Of a stretch of 47,278 bases of DNA, positions 7,420-15,361 are shown piece after piece. The notes under the pieces were generated by a model. That model was not told where the DNA came from, did not search any database, and worked only from the letters and a program-made list of their open reading frames with translations. Source of the DNA: Cloacimonetes bacterium UBA5835 (lineage in GTDB: Bacteria > Cloacimonadota > Cloacimonadia > Cloacimonadales > Cloacimonadaceae); the NCBI GenBank assembly GCA_002432865.1, contig DJGX01000035.1, forward strand, positions 48,891 to 96,168, written 5' to 3'. A program made the position numbers and the translations under genes. How positions within the stretch are numbered: position 1 is the first letter of the stretch; each line of letters opens with the position of its first letter.

Positions 7420-9378
7420 ATGTTAAAGGACTGTAATATATTGACAGCGATAGCTATATGTTTAATGATAGTAGTGCCTTTACAATCAGTAACGCAAGCT
7501 GATGTTGTGAACTATTTCGCAGACACGCAATCAGGAGCTACTGCTATTAACACTGAGGCTTATCAAACTCAGGCACTTTCCTTGGAAACAACAATATTGC
7601 TCTGGGATATGTTGTATAATTCTACCAGTTCTGATGTATTGAAATTAGTTGACGAGTTTTTCAGGGATCAAATGCACAGAGTTATCTATAATCGGTACAT
7701 ACTAACCAAGACGGAACTCAGTGATCTGAAGACATTTACATCACATTTGCCCAAAGAAGACTTTAATCTCTATCTTAAATCAATACCTATAAGGAACATG
7801 AGGTTGTTTTTGATTCAAGTGATTCTAAACAATAAAACCAATGCACTAAAAGATTTAGACGCTTTCCGGGATCAGTTGACCAACAATGACATACTTATGT
7901 CATATCTTTGCAATGTAAAGAGAAGTACGATATTGAATCACCTTAATCAATATCAAGATCTTATTGAATTTAACGCAACACAAGTTATGGTAGAAGCAGC
8001 CACAACAACCAAAAACCCGGAGTTTTTTAATGCCTTGGGTGATTTGCTAATTTCAAAAAAAGAAAAGGATTATGATAAGATTATCAACTGCTATTTGCTC
8101 GGGAATGATTTTCAGACAGCTGCAAGTTGTTTAGGCTTTATACAGCATTACTCGGCAGACCAACGGATATATATCTGTGAACAAGCAGAAGAATACTCAA
8201 TGGCATACAATATATGCAAAGTAGCCAAACCAGATAACTATATGGAGTTAAGCAGGTTGGCGCGCTTGGCTGAGGAAACTGATGAAGCAATCAATTACTT
8301 TAAACTTGATAAGAATGTCTCAAGTCTATTTGAAGCGTATTTTATCGCGGAACAGACAGGAAATCCGATTAAAAACGTCATTTTAGCTAACATGCCGGAC
8401 AGCACAGCTTACAGGCTGGTAAATGCATATTCCGAAAGAAAAAATTACTACAAGGCATACGAAGTCACTTCGGTGAGGTTAGCTAACGATAAAAGCCTGA
8501 TAATATCAATTAGTTCGTTAGCTGCAAACGAAATGTTGGCGACTGATCCACCTGCATTTAGTCAAGCGGCCGTACTTTTTGAACTGGGTGGAGATTACCG
8601 ACAAGCTGCATCGTACTACTCGAAGGCAAATGATTTTAGCAAAGCAATTACAAATGCTGAGAAAATCAATCCTAAGCCTTATGATATGCTAATTGACCTA
8701 TACACTGAGGTGGGAAACAAAGACAAAGCAAACCAGTATCTGGATTCTCTATACATCCATGATCCTGAAAAATCTGTGGCATACTACGCAAAAAGCGGAA
8801 AAACAATGGATTTAAGGACCAAAGCTTTAGGCGATCAGCAATACAGCATAGCAATCCAGACTTATGGAGACTACCAGTCAATCAATGAAGTCGAGAAAGA
8901 TGAACTGATGGATTTATACCAAAAAGCCGGAGATAAGGCAGGCTTAAGTAAACTGGTAAACCAGAGAATATCTGATTTGCAGGAGAGCAAGAAATCACTT
9001 ACCCTTGCTGATTATGATACTTTGATCAAATACTACTCAGTACTGGGAAATACAGCTAGGGTTACGGAATATCAGAATAAGGCAAACGCTCGAAAAGTAG
9101 ACATTGCCAAGGCAGAGAAATTTTGGATTGGCAAATCATATAGTTTTTCTAGCAAACAAGTATATGGAGACATGTTTTGGAATTACCAGATAATGCCTGA
9201 TCATAAAGCGTCAGAAAAGACTGAAGACTACTACTATTATGATGGTGTAAAGGGACCTTCATCATATAGAACCAAAGAGCTTACATGGGAAGTAGATGAG
9301 GCAGACACAAACACTCTGATTCTAAGCAATGGCAATAGATTAGTGAACAAAGATGGTAAGGTATCCTTAATCCACTAA
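7420..9378 (+). CDS. Exported helical-repeat (TPR-like) protein, cargo of element A
   Basis: A GTG at 7411 is in frame, but the ATG at 7420 sits six bases after GAGGTGA and is preferred; it gives a 652-aa protein. An N-terminal hydrophobic signal (ILTAIAICLMIVVPLQS) is followed by an almost entirely helical protein with TPR-like pairs such as LGGDYRQAASYYSKANDFSKAI and LMDLYQKAGDKAGLSKL. The last 80 residues (from WIGKSYSFSS) look like a separate small beta domain. It is the last gene of the element; the transposon end boxes start 174 bp downstream. Function is unknown; a partner of the upstream propeller protein is a guess from adjacency and shared export. Confidence 0.7.
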   Translation: MLKDCNILTAIAICLMIVVPLQSVTQADVVNYFADTQSGATAINTEAYQTQALSLETTILLWDMLYNSTSSDVLKLVDEFFRDQMHRVIYNRYILTKTELSDLKTFTSHLPKEDFNLYLKSIPIRNMRLFLIQVILNNKTNALKDLDAFRDQLTNNDILMSYLCNVKRSTILNHLNQYQDLIEFNATQVMVEAATTTKNPEFFNALGDLLISKKEKDYDKIINCYLLGNDFQTAASCLGFIQHYSADQRIYICEQAEEYSMAYNICKVAKPDNYMELSRLARLAEETDEAINYFKLDKNVSSLFEAYFIAEQTGNPIKNVILANMPDSTAYRLVNAYSERKNYYKAYEVTSVRLANDKSLIISISSLAANEMLATDPPAFSQAAVLFELGGDYRQAASYYSKANDFSKAITNAEKINPKPYDMLIDLYTEVGNKDKANQYLDSLYIHDPEKSVAYYAKSGKTMDLRTKALGDQQYSIAIQTYGDYQSINEVEKDELMDLYQKAGDKAGLSKLVNQRISDLQESKKSLTLADYDTLIKYYSVLGNTARVTEYQNKANARKVDIAKAEKFWIGKSYSFSSKQVYGDMFWNYQIMPDHKASEKTEDYYYYDGVKGPSSYRTKELTWEVDEADTNTLILSNGNRLVNKDGKVSLIH

Positions 9379-9545
9379 AAATTTAAACGATAGACCTGAG
9401 TTCATATAGACCTGTCAAACATCCTCGGTGGCTACTTTAGTGATAGTAAAAAGAGGTTGATAAAGCGGTCTGATTAAGATGGCTTTGCCCCATACAGTTA
9501 ACAAGGAGCGTGTTTATACCAAAGGGTCTCAATTATAAGACCTAG

Positions 9546-9686
9546 ACTCGCATTTGCAAAATCCATGAAACTAGATTTGCAAAAACCTTGATACCGATTT
9601 GCAAAAAGGGTGATACTGGGATCTCACCAAAAACAGCGATTTGCAACGAAAGTGATACTATTTGCAATTTCACTTGATACTCTATA
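9546..9686 (+). repeat. Right end of element A with five end-binding boxes
   Basis: Five direct copies of a box close to ATTTGCAAAAnnnTGATAC lie at 9552-9571, 9575-9594, 9597-9616, 9639-9658 and 9660-9680. Start-to-start spacing is 23, 22, 42 and 21 bp, so they sit on one helix face. The tip is TGATACTCTATA. The 141 bp match the left end of element B in inverted orientation (25236-25399), where one extra box is present. Multiple spaced boxes at one end are typical of Tn7- and Mu-like transposase binding. Confidence 0.9.
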
Positions 9687-9758
9687 TTCCTAATAGAATC
9701 TCCGTATTTCTTTCTATATTTCATGTGCAAAGCCCTTAATCTATCGTTTAACATACCA

Positions 9759-9789
9759 TAATCAAGCGTTAATAATTAACGCTTGATTA
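9759..9789. repeat. Perfect 14-bp-arm palindrome
   Basis: TAATCAAGCGTTAA (9759-9772) is followed by a three-base loop and its exact complement TTAACGCTTGATTA (9776-9789). It has no T-run, so an intrinsic terminator is not supported. A cruciform, protein-binding site or relic of a mobile sequence are options. Confidence 0.85.
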
Positions 9790-9854
9790 AGGAGTGATAA
9801 ACACTTGATTAACGCTTTCACTTAAGAACGAAGAGTGGTGATTGCATTAGATAT
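9782..9854 (+). repeat. 73-bp dispersed repeat, copy 1
   Basis: This block aligns without gaps to the reverse complement of 16112-16184, with about 57 of 73 positions identical. It includes the shared 14-mer TTAAGAACGAAGAG. Both copies lie in gene-free host DNA. Confidence 0.7.
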
Positions 9855-9963
9855 GTAGTTGGCGTTAATGTAGAAAATATCAGATGACAAGTAAATATAT
9901 GAGGATATTACTAAATATTAACCTGCAATTTTTAAGTGCGGAGGAAAATGGGCTAATAAATTC

Positions 9964-10089
9964 TTGGATTATTTCTTGCGGGGGACCGGCGTCCTCTGGC
10001 TACACTTTTGGGTAGTCGGAGCTCGCTGAAGCTCCGCTTTTTGGATTTTTTCTTGCGGAGGATCGGCGTCCTCCGGCTACACTTTTGGG
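9964..10089 (+). repeat. Two 49-bp hairpin-bearing direct repeats
   Basis: Units 9964-10012 and 10041-10089 differ at four positions. Each contains a hairpin: GGGGGA..TCCTCT in the first and GGAGGA..TCCTCC in the second, both around a CGGCG loop; the stem differences keep pairing as G-U or Watson-Crick. A third hairpin (GGAGCT..AGCTCC, 10017-10034) lies between them. They sit just past the end of the minus-strand methyltransferase gene. Confidence 0.8.
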
Positions 10090-10108
10090 GAGATAGTGTA
10101 CACTATTG

Positions 10109-10753
10109 CTACTTATACAGAGTAACGAAAAAATCCCTGCCGATATTTTCTATCCGGGATTTCCAGGGAGCAATATTAGAAAAAAGCTCTTGTAGTTGTT
10201 TTTCACTATATAGATAAAGCGGGCATTTAAATTTATAGCGAATTTGGCGTTGCCAGGCCAGAAAGCCCTTATTGGAAGGAAAACTAAAGAAAACTTTATC
10301 GGTTGCCAAACGCATCGCTTTTTCAATAACCTGCTTTGGGTTTTCCATATAGTCCATAAAACCCATCAAAATAATGTAATTATATTTTCTATCTTCGGGC
10401 AGAGTATTAAAATCGGCAATTTCAAATTCACATATTTTATCTACACCGGCTTTCTTTGCTTCGTTTTTGGCCAATTCAATCATTCCGGGAGCAAAATCTA
10501 TGCCATACACATAAGCAGGAGAGTTTTTAGCTAGAGTTACATCATAAATTCCGGGTCCACAACCTATATCCAAAATTGTCTTTCCTTCTAAGGGTTTACA
10601 TCCATCTATTGTCTTTTGAAAACGGATCAGCATTGTTTGTCTGAACCATTTATTTATAAGGCGTTGAAAAGCTCCAGTTCCAGTTCCGTAAATGGCATTA
10701 AAATCGCCAGAATAGCCATCGAAGAAAGAAGCTGTTTTTTTGTTATTTTGCAT
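10109..10753 (-). CDS. Class I SAM-dependent methyltransferase
   Basis: The 214-aa protein carries the SAM-binding motif I, ILDIGCGPGIYD, at residues 60-71, the acidic motif after the second strand (YGIDFAPGM) and a motif III-like FEIADFNTLP, in normal Rossmann-fold order. It is of the Methyltransf_11/25 kind; the substrate is unknown. It starts directly after the stop of the upstream deacetylase (TAA then ATG), whose last codons supply its ribosome binding site, so the two form an operon. This pairing suggests work on a polysaccharide or lipid-linked glycan, or on a small molecule; that is inference. Confidence 0.85.
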   Translation of the reverse strand: MQNNKKTASFFDGYSGDFNAIYGTGTGAFQRLINKWFRQTMLIRFQKTIDGCKPLEGKTILDIGCGPGIYDVTLAKNSPAYVYGIDFAPGMIELAKNEAKKAGVDKICEFEIADFNTLPEDRKYNYIILMGFMDYMENPKQVIEKAMRLATDKVFFSFPSNKGFLAWQRQIRYKFKCPLYLYSEKQLQELFSNIAPWKSRIENIGRDFFVTLYK

Positions 10754-11602
10754 TTAGTTATCCTTTATTATTGCCATATATTCTTTGCAAGTGATAAATT
10801 TACTGCTGGAAAGTATTGCTTCCAGCTTGGGCTTTACTGTATTCATATTTACATAACTTTTGAAATAGGCCAGTTTGTTCATTTTTAAGCGAGGATGCTG
10901 TGGTTCCATCTCTCGCGGGTGAATATAGAATAAAGTAGGATTTCCTTCTCTTGCCAGTTTACTGTGCATAGAAAGTATAATCCTTTTTGGGAACAGACGC
11001 AAATATCCTCCCCCAAAAAAACAAAAGTCCTTACCACAAAAGGGGGCTACCGAAATAGGAAATTCACAAAGCATACCCTTATCGGTTTTGATCCAATACG
11101 GTTTTTTTTGAGTTGTTTGATAACCACCATAATCTCTTTTAACCGGAAAAACGGAAGAATCAATTTTAAAACCTGCTTCTACTAAAGCATCGAAAAACCA
11201 GGGGATAGACTCTGTAACTGAAAAACTTGGGCTCCGGAAAGATATAACTTCCTCGGAAATAATATCCTCTAATATTTTCTTGGAGGATAGCAAATCAGCA
11301 ATAAATTCCTCTCTGCTTAGCTTATATACAAGGCGATGAAACATTCCATGAGATGCAATTTCGTGACCTCTTTTTTTAGCTTCTATCACTAAATGAGGAT
11401 ATTTTTGGGCTACATATCCTAAAAAGAAACAGGTTGCCTTAACTTGATAAAGATCAAGCAGGTTTAGCAATTTCATAAAACCGCTTTCTACTATGCTGGG
11501 TAAAAAATCCCACTCAGAAATTGGGGGCTCACCTCTTTCTTCGGTAACATTATAATAATCTTCCACATCAATAGTGAAAATAGATTTCGGATTCTCTCGC
11601 AT
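10754..11602 (-). CDS. Polysaccharide deacetylase (NodB-like, DUF3473 type)
   Basis: The 282-aa protein has the NodB-domain metal-binding motifs: IDVEDYY (D12, D15) in place of TFDD, and HEIASHGMFH (H85, H89). The C-terminal part, with FYIHPREMEPQHPR and FKSYVNMNTVKPKLEAIL, resembles the DUF3473 extension seen in deacetylases of exopolysaccharide clusters. It probably removes N-acetyl groups from an amino-sugar polymer. There is no signal peptide, so it would act in the cytoplasm or on lipid-linked precursors. It is the first gene of a two-gene minus-strand unit with the methyltransferase. Confidence 0.88.
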   Translation of the reverse strand: MRENPKSIFTIDVEDYYNVTEERGEPPISEWDFLPSIVESGFMKLLNLLDLYQVKATCFFLGYVAQKYPHLVIEAKKRGHEIASHGMFHRLVYKLSREEFIADLLSSKKILEDIISEEVISFRSPSFSVTESIPWFFDALVEAGFKIDSSVFPVKRDYGGYQTTQKKPYWIKTDKGMLCEFPISVAPFCGKDFCFFGGGYLRLFPKRIILSMHSKLAREGNPTLFYIHPREMEPQHPRLKMNKLAYFKSYVNMNTVKPKLEAILSSSKFITCKEYMAIIKDN

Positions 11603-11987
11603 AACTATTTAGATTTCCTATAAAACAAGTAATACCCTATCCTCCTGAAAGGGAAAAAATGTCAACTGCTTTCTTAGGACTTAAACGCTTACATAGTGAT
11701 AAGAAGAAATAAAATAAACAAACACCGGGTTTTTTACTTAGTGTACATATAAACAAATCTTCTTCTTTTCCCAAATTAAATAATATTCCTCTTTTCACTT
11801 TAAGCAAATAATCTGCTTTATTCAGTGGATAAATGGCTAAAACAATAATCATCTTTTATCCGAGTTCTTATTTGGTTGCCGAGATATAAAAAGACTTTTT
11901 TACCAAAAAACAAACATATCTTTGCTGAAAGTTCAGTTGACAGATAAACCGCAAGCAAAAAAATGATCATACTTAAGGAGAAAAAAA
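11603..11987. other. Divergent intergenic region
   Basis: These 385 AT-rich bases separate the minus-strand deacetylase from the plus-strand ABC ATPase and should hold both promoters. A minus-strand TTGACA (complement at 11660-11665) is followed by TAGGGT (11634-11639) at an over-long 20-bp spacing, so it is only a weak candidate. No riboswitch-like fold was recognised upstream of the ABC/TonB genes. ORFs here are short and look accidental. Confidence 0.5.
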
Positions 11988-12002
11988 CTGGAAAACAAAA
12001 CA

Positions 12003-12770
12003 ATGATAGAGCTAAAGAATGTAACTTGCGGTTACGGGGATTTCCCGGTTTTGAAAGATATTTCTCTGCAAATTGCAGAAGGGGATTTTTGTGCACTTTT
12101 GGGTCCTAACGGAGCTGGAAAATCTACTTTACTATACACAATTATGGGCTATTTGAAACCATCTGAGGGATATATTACCATATTTGAAAAGGATATAGCT
12201 AAAATAAAACATTCTTGGTTGGCAAAACAGATTGCCTTTGTACCTCAAGAAACCAGGTCTGAGTTTGATCATACAGTTCAGGAAACTGTTTTGATGGGTC
12301 GTTATCCCTATCTGGGTTTTTTGCAATCCTATAGCTCTGAGGATTATGAAGCGGTAGATGCTGTTTTGGAAAATTTGAAGTTAACAGAATTTAAACACCG
12401 CTGGCTTTCTGAAATCAGTGGAGGCGAAAAACAGAGGGTATTAATTGCCAGAGCGTTAGTTCAGCAGACACCATTTATTTTGTTGGACGAGAGTTTGTCC
12501 CAACTGGATATAAATTATCAGATAGAAATAATGAAACTCTTAAGAACCATTCACAGTAAAGAAAATAAGACGGTTTTAATAGTTTCTCACAATATAAACC
12601 TGGCTTCCAACTATGCTGAAAGGTTAATATTTCTAAAAGAAGGAAAACTATTGGCTGCCGGCAAACCGGAAGACTTGATGCAAAAAGAGACACTGAAAGA
12701 TCTATTTGCTGTGGAGCTGGATATTATGATCAATCCGCATACCGGACATCCCAATATTATTTATCCATAA
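12003..12770 (+). CDS. ABC transporter ATP-binding protein, FecE/BtuD-like
   Basis: The 255-aa ATPase has Walker A GPNGAGKST (about residues 34-42), the Q-loop VPQE, signature ISGGEKQR, Walker B FILLDE and the switch His in VSHN. The family imports iron-siderophore, haem or cobalamin-type compounds together with a permease and a binding protein, neither of which is in the window. The start is uncertain: AAGGAG at 11975-11980 is 22 bases from this ATG but only seven from an in-frame CTG at 11988, which would add five residues (MENKT). The TonB receptor begins 11 bp downstream, so the pair probably serves one uptake route. Confidence 0.88.
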   Translation: MIELKNVTCGYGDFPVLKDISLQIAEGDFCALLGPNGAGKSTLLYTIMGYLKPSEGYITIFEKDIAKIKHSWLAKQIAFVPQETRSEFDHTVQETVLMGRYPYLGFLQSYSSEDYEAVDAVLENLKLTEFKHRWLSEISGGEKQRVLIARALVQQTPFILLDESLSQLDINYQIEIMKLLRTIHSKENKTVLIVSHNINLASNYAERLIFLKEGKLLAAGKPEDLMQKETLKDLFAVELDIMINPHTGHPNIIYP

Positions 12771-12781
12771 GAGTTTACGCT

Positions 12782-14932
12782 ATGCAGCACCTTCGTTTTT
12801 TATCCGTTTTCTTGATTCTTCTTGGTTTTGTATCTATTCTGGAAAGTACCAAAGTATCTGGTATTGTTACAGATGTAGATAAAAAACCTTTGGAATCGGT
12901 TCGTTTGGTTAGCGGAAAAAAAACAACTTTAACAAGACAAAATGGCAGTTTTACAATTGAAGTAATGGATTCTATGCAGGTTAGCCGTTTGGGCTATAAA
13001 AAGCAAACCCTATCCCTAAAAGAAATATCTGCTCTGCCTAAGGATAATAGAGGAATCCAAATAATTCTGCAAGATGAACCGATTCAGCTACCTACATACT
13101 ATGTTTTTGCCTATCTTGGCGAAGAAAATATTTCTGCTGCAGATGTGGTAACATTGCCAATAGATCCAGATAAAAATTATAATAGCGCTTCGGAATTAAT
13201 CTCACAAACTTCTTCTTTTCAAAGTACTGGAACTCAGCTAAAGGGTGAAATAGCGGAAATAAACATCCTGGGAAATATCAGCAGACACACTTTGGTTTTA
13301 GTAGATGGAATCGCGATGAATACTTTAGGCGAGCCCTTTGATTTTTCCCGGTTGAATTCAGAAAACATAGCAAGCATAGATGTAGTGAAAAATAATGCCA
13401 GTGTTTATGGAGGTGGATCTGCCATTGGTGGTATAATAATGATTACTACAAAACAGGGTGCTGCCATAAAAACAAATCTGGAAAGCAAAACAGAATTCGG
13501 CTCTTATGGCTATTTAATGCAACAAATTACGGTTAGCGGATTAAATCCCAAAAATTCTTATCGGTTATGTCTTAATGCCTACAATACGGATAACGATTTT
13601 CCCATAAGGAAAGGAGAATTGATTCCAGAAGATAGTGAAAGCATCCGGAAATATAACAGTAAACAACAGCTTTCTTTTTCTGGTGCGTATTCAATTCGTA
13701 TTGCTAAACTGCTAACTAGCTTTTCTACTGACTATTTAACCTTTCAGAGAGAGCTTCCTGGCCCGCTAAATTTTGCCGATTTATATTATAAGTCTTTTTT
13801 GGAGGGTTCCTCGCTGCGTCCGCAAATTCGGCTCTCTGCCAATTTCGGCAATTTTACTTGGCAAAGTAATAATTGGCTCTTGAAGGATGAAACAACTTAC
13901 GATAATACGCAGTCCTTAATTGAGGGATTTTCCCAAAAATATAAACAAAAAATGGATAATTACGGTTTTCGACAAGGTCTTAACTACAACTCCCAATTTT
14001 TCCAGGCAGCTTTTAGCGGTGAATATTCTTATAATCGCTATCGCTATCAGGATTTAATAAATCCTCATCAAAGCAAGATTGATTATGTTAGGAATCAATT
14101 TGCGCTTGCCTTAAAGCTTAATCAGCAAAAAGAATTTGCCTGGCTGATTGTGAATAACGGTTTGGCTGGTCGTTACGATTACATAGAGGGTGAAGATGAA
14201 TTTAGCGGACGGCTGGAATTTTCCGTTCGCAATTGGGGAAATAATTATCTGGAAACGGGAGCCACAATTGGCAATTCTTTTGCTCTGCCTTCGCCTTTTG
14301 ATCTTTATTGGAAAGGGGATTCTCAAACTTTGGGTAATCCAAATCTTAAAAGTGAAAAGGCAACTGGTTATCAGATTTGGGTAAAAGGCAATATTCCCCA
14401 GGCAACGCTAAAAGCAACCTTACACCAAAACAAGATTAAAAATCTGATTCAATGGCGGCAAGTGCAAATGTATGGTCCTGTTTGGAAACCAATGAATATC
14501 GGAAAAGCAACAGTTCGGAATCTGGAATTGGAAGGAAATTGCCAACCGCTTAAACAATTAGAACTTACTGCTTCGGCGGTTTTTACGAAAGCTAAGGATA
14601 CTACTTATTATAGTTTTGAAGATGCACCAAAACTTATGTACCGTCCTGAAGTTCTTTATTCTTTTGCCCTTGATTGGCAACCAGGGATTTTTCACTTTTG
14701 GACAAAATATAGCTTCACCGGAAAACAATGGATAACTCCCGATAATTTGATAGATCCTATTTCTGCTTATGCTTTAATGGATTGCGGATTAAGCTTGCAT
14801 TGGCAAAAAGGTAACTGGAAATTTACCCCCGCCCTCACTATTAAAAACCTTACGGATGAAAACTATATGGTTCATGCTTATGTCCCTGAACCGGGTAGAA
14901 CTTTTTATGCCACTTTGCAACTGAACCGATAA
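12782..14932 (+). CDS. TonB-dependent outer-membrane receptor
   Basis: The 716-aa protein begins with a hydrophobic export signal, then a carboxypeptidase-regulatory-like domain (about 22-100, VSGIVTDVDKKPLESVRL), a plug domain (about 125-215, with LVLVDGIAMN and the IDVVKNNASVYGGGSAIGG segment) and a beta-barrel to the end (PGRTFYATLQLNR). The plug and barrel fit BtuB/FepA-like receptors. The adjacent FecE/BtuD-like ATPase suggests uptake of a metal chelate or corrinoid, not a sugar. The barrel ends in Arg, where Phe or Trp is usual. The last coding bases are reiterated downstream. Confidence 0.9.
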   Translation: MQHLRFLSVFLILLGFVSILESTKVSGIVTDVDKKPLESVRLVSGKKTTLTRQNGSFTIEVMDSMQVSRLGYKKQTLSLKEISALPKDNRGIQIILQDEPIQLPTYYVFAYLGEENISAADVVTLPIDPDKNYNSASELISQTSSFQSTGTQLKGEIAEINILGNISRHTLVLVDGIAMNTLGEPFDFSRLNSENIASIDVVKNNASVYGGGSAIGGIIMITTKQGAAIKTNLESKTEFGSYGYLMQQITVSGLNPKNSYRLCLNAYNTDNDFPIRKGELIPEDSESIRKYNSKQQLSFSGAYSIRIAKLLTSFSTDYLTFQRELPGPLNFADLYYKSFLEGSSLRPQIRLSANFGNFTWQSNNWLLKDETTYDNTQSLIEGFSQKYKQKMDNYGFRQGLNYNSQFFQAAFSGEYSYNRYRYQDLINPHQSKIDYVRNQFALALKLNQQKEFAWLIVNNGLAGRYDYIEGEDEFSGRLEFSVRNWGNNYLETGATIGNSFALPSPFDLYWKGDSQTLGNPNLKSEKATGYQIWVKGNIPQATLKATLHQNKIKNLIQWRQVQMYGPVWKPMNIGKATVRNLELEGNCQPLKQLELTASAVFTKAKDTTYYSFEDAPKLMYRPEVLYSFALDWQPGIFHFWTKYSFTGKQWITPDNLIDPISAYALMDCGLSLHWQKGNWKFTPALTIKNLTDENYMVHAYVPEPGRTFYATLQLNR

Positions 14933-15010
14933 CTTTTTTATGCCACTGTGAAACTGTGAAACTGAATAAATAACTTTTTTATGCCAATTTGCAACTTAGC
15001 AGATGACTTT
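14900..15010 (+). repeat. Degenerate reiteration of the receptor gene's 3' end
   Basis: The gene ends with TTTTTATGCCACTTTGCAAC and then CTGAACCGATAACTTTTTTA. Similar stretches follow at about 14935-14984 (ATGCCACTGTGAAACTG) and 14985-15008 (ATGCCAATTTGCAACTTAGC), each leading into a GATAAC/GATGAC-like end and a T-run. The copies are imperfect and shorter; coding does not continue. Confidence 0.6.
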
Positions 15011-15361
15011 TTCTTGCAGAAACAGCTTTAGGGAAACTAAATTAGATTTACGCATCTAACCATCGCACACCATTTTAGTTATAACCAGCCTATAAACGAA
15101 ACGATATTTGTCCTTCCCTAAATTATTTGAGTAGTTTATCATATTTGAGAAAGTAACTAAGATAATTTTAGGGTAATGCAAATTTTACAAAAAAGAACTT
15201 GACCTATATTAGCAAACTGAAAACTATGCAATTAGACGCTAACTTTACATAGATTGTGAGCAACAAGGGATGTTAGATGCCCTCAACTAATAAGAGAAAC
15301 ATTAAGTTGGTATGGATACTAACATTTGGAACTCAGCAAAAAAACAGTAAAGGAGACCATT
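14933..15361. other. Gene-free AT-rich stretch
   Basis: The first 80 bp are the reiterated receptor tail. The rest (about 350 bp) shows no ORF with coding character. TTGACC at about 15188 could be part of a promoter for the following small gene, but no good -10 box was found at the right spacing. Confidence 0.5.

Larger units (their letters stand above)
1..9686 (+). mobile_element. Element A: Mu/Tn7-like transposon (left tip outside window)
   Basis: All genes read left to right: control region, 122-codon ORF, DDE transposase, AAA ATPase, winged-helix-like protein, then four cargo genes. The right border at 9686 is set by comparison with element B: reading inwards, both begin TATAGAGTATCAAGTGAAAT, while the bases outside differ (TTCCT follows here; GCAAT precedes B). 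Base 1 of the window corresponds to base 37118 of B, which continues 428 bp further to its tip, so about 430 bp of A should lie upstream of the window. If intact, its left flank should carry TTCCT. Lack of TnsA and the transposase-plus-ATPase core resemble the Tn5053/Mu end of the superfamily, but the family is not identified. Confidence 0.85.
9687..10108. other. Host intergenic region next to element A
   Basis: There is no gene in these 422 bp. They hold a perfect palindrome, one copy of a 73-bp dispersed repeat and two 49-bp hairpin repeats (each listed separately). The region ends at the 3' end of the minus-strand methyltransferase gene. Confidence 0.7.

Noticed and set aside
1..9686. CRISPR-associated or TniQ-guided transposon
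   Set aside because: No Cas gene, repeat-spacer array or TniQ-like zinc protein is present in or near either element.
9542..9754. 70-codon minus-strand ORF across the element A tip
   Set aside because: It consists of the end boxes read as codons and runs across the transposon border into host DNA.
10244..10534. Plus-strand ORFs opposite the methyltransferase and deacetylase
   Set aside because: They are antisense shadows; the minus-strand frames carry clear family motifs.
11637..12096. Minus-strand ORFs upstream of the ABC ATPase
   Set aside because: Low-complexity translations, no good start site, and partial overlap with the ATPase gene.
14943..15000. CACTGTGAAACTGTGA and ATTTGCAAC after the TonB receptor as transposon boxes
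   Set aside because: They are partial matches within a local reiteration of the receptor's own 3' end, with no tips or transposase nearby.
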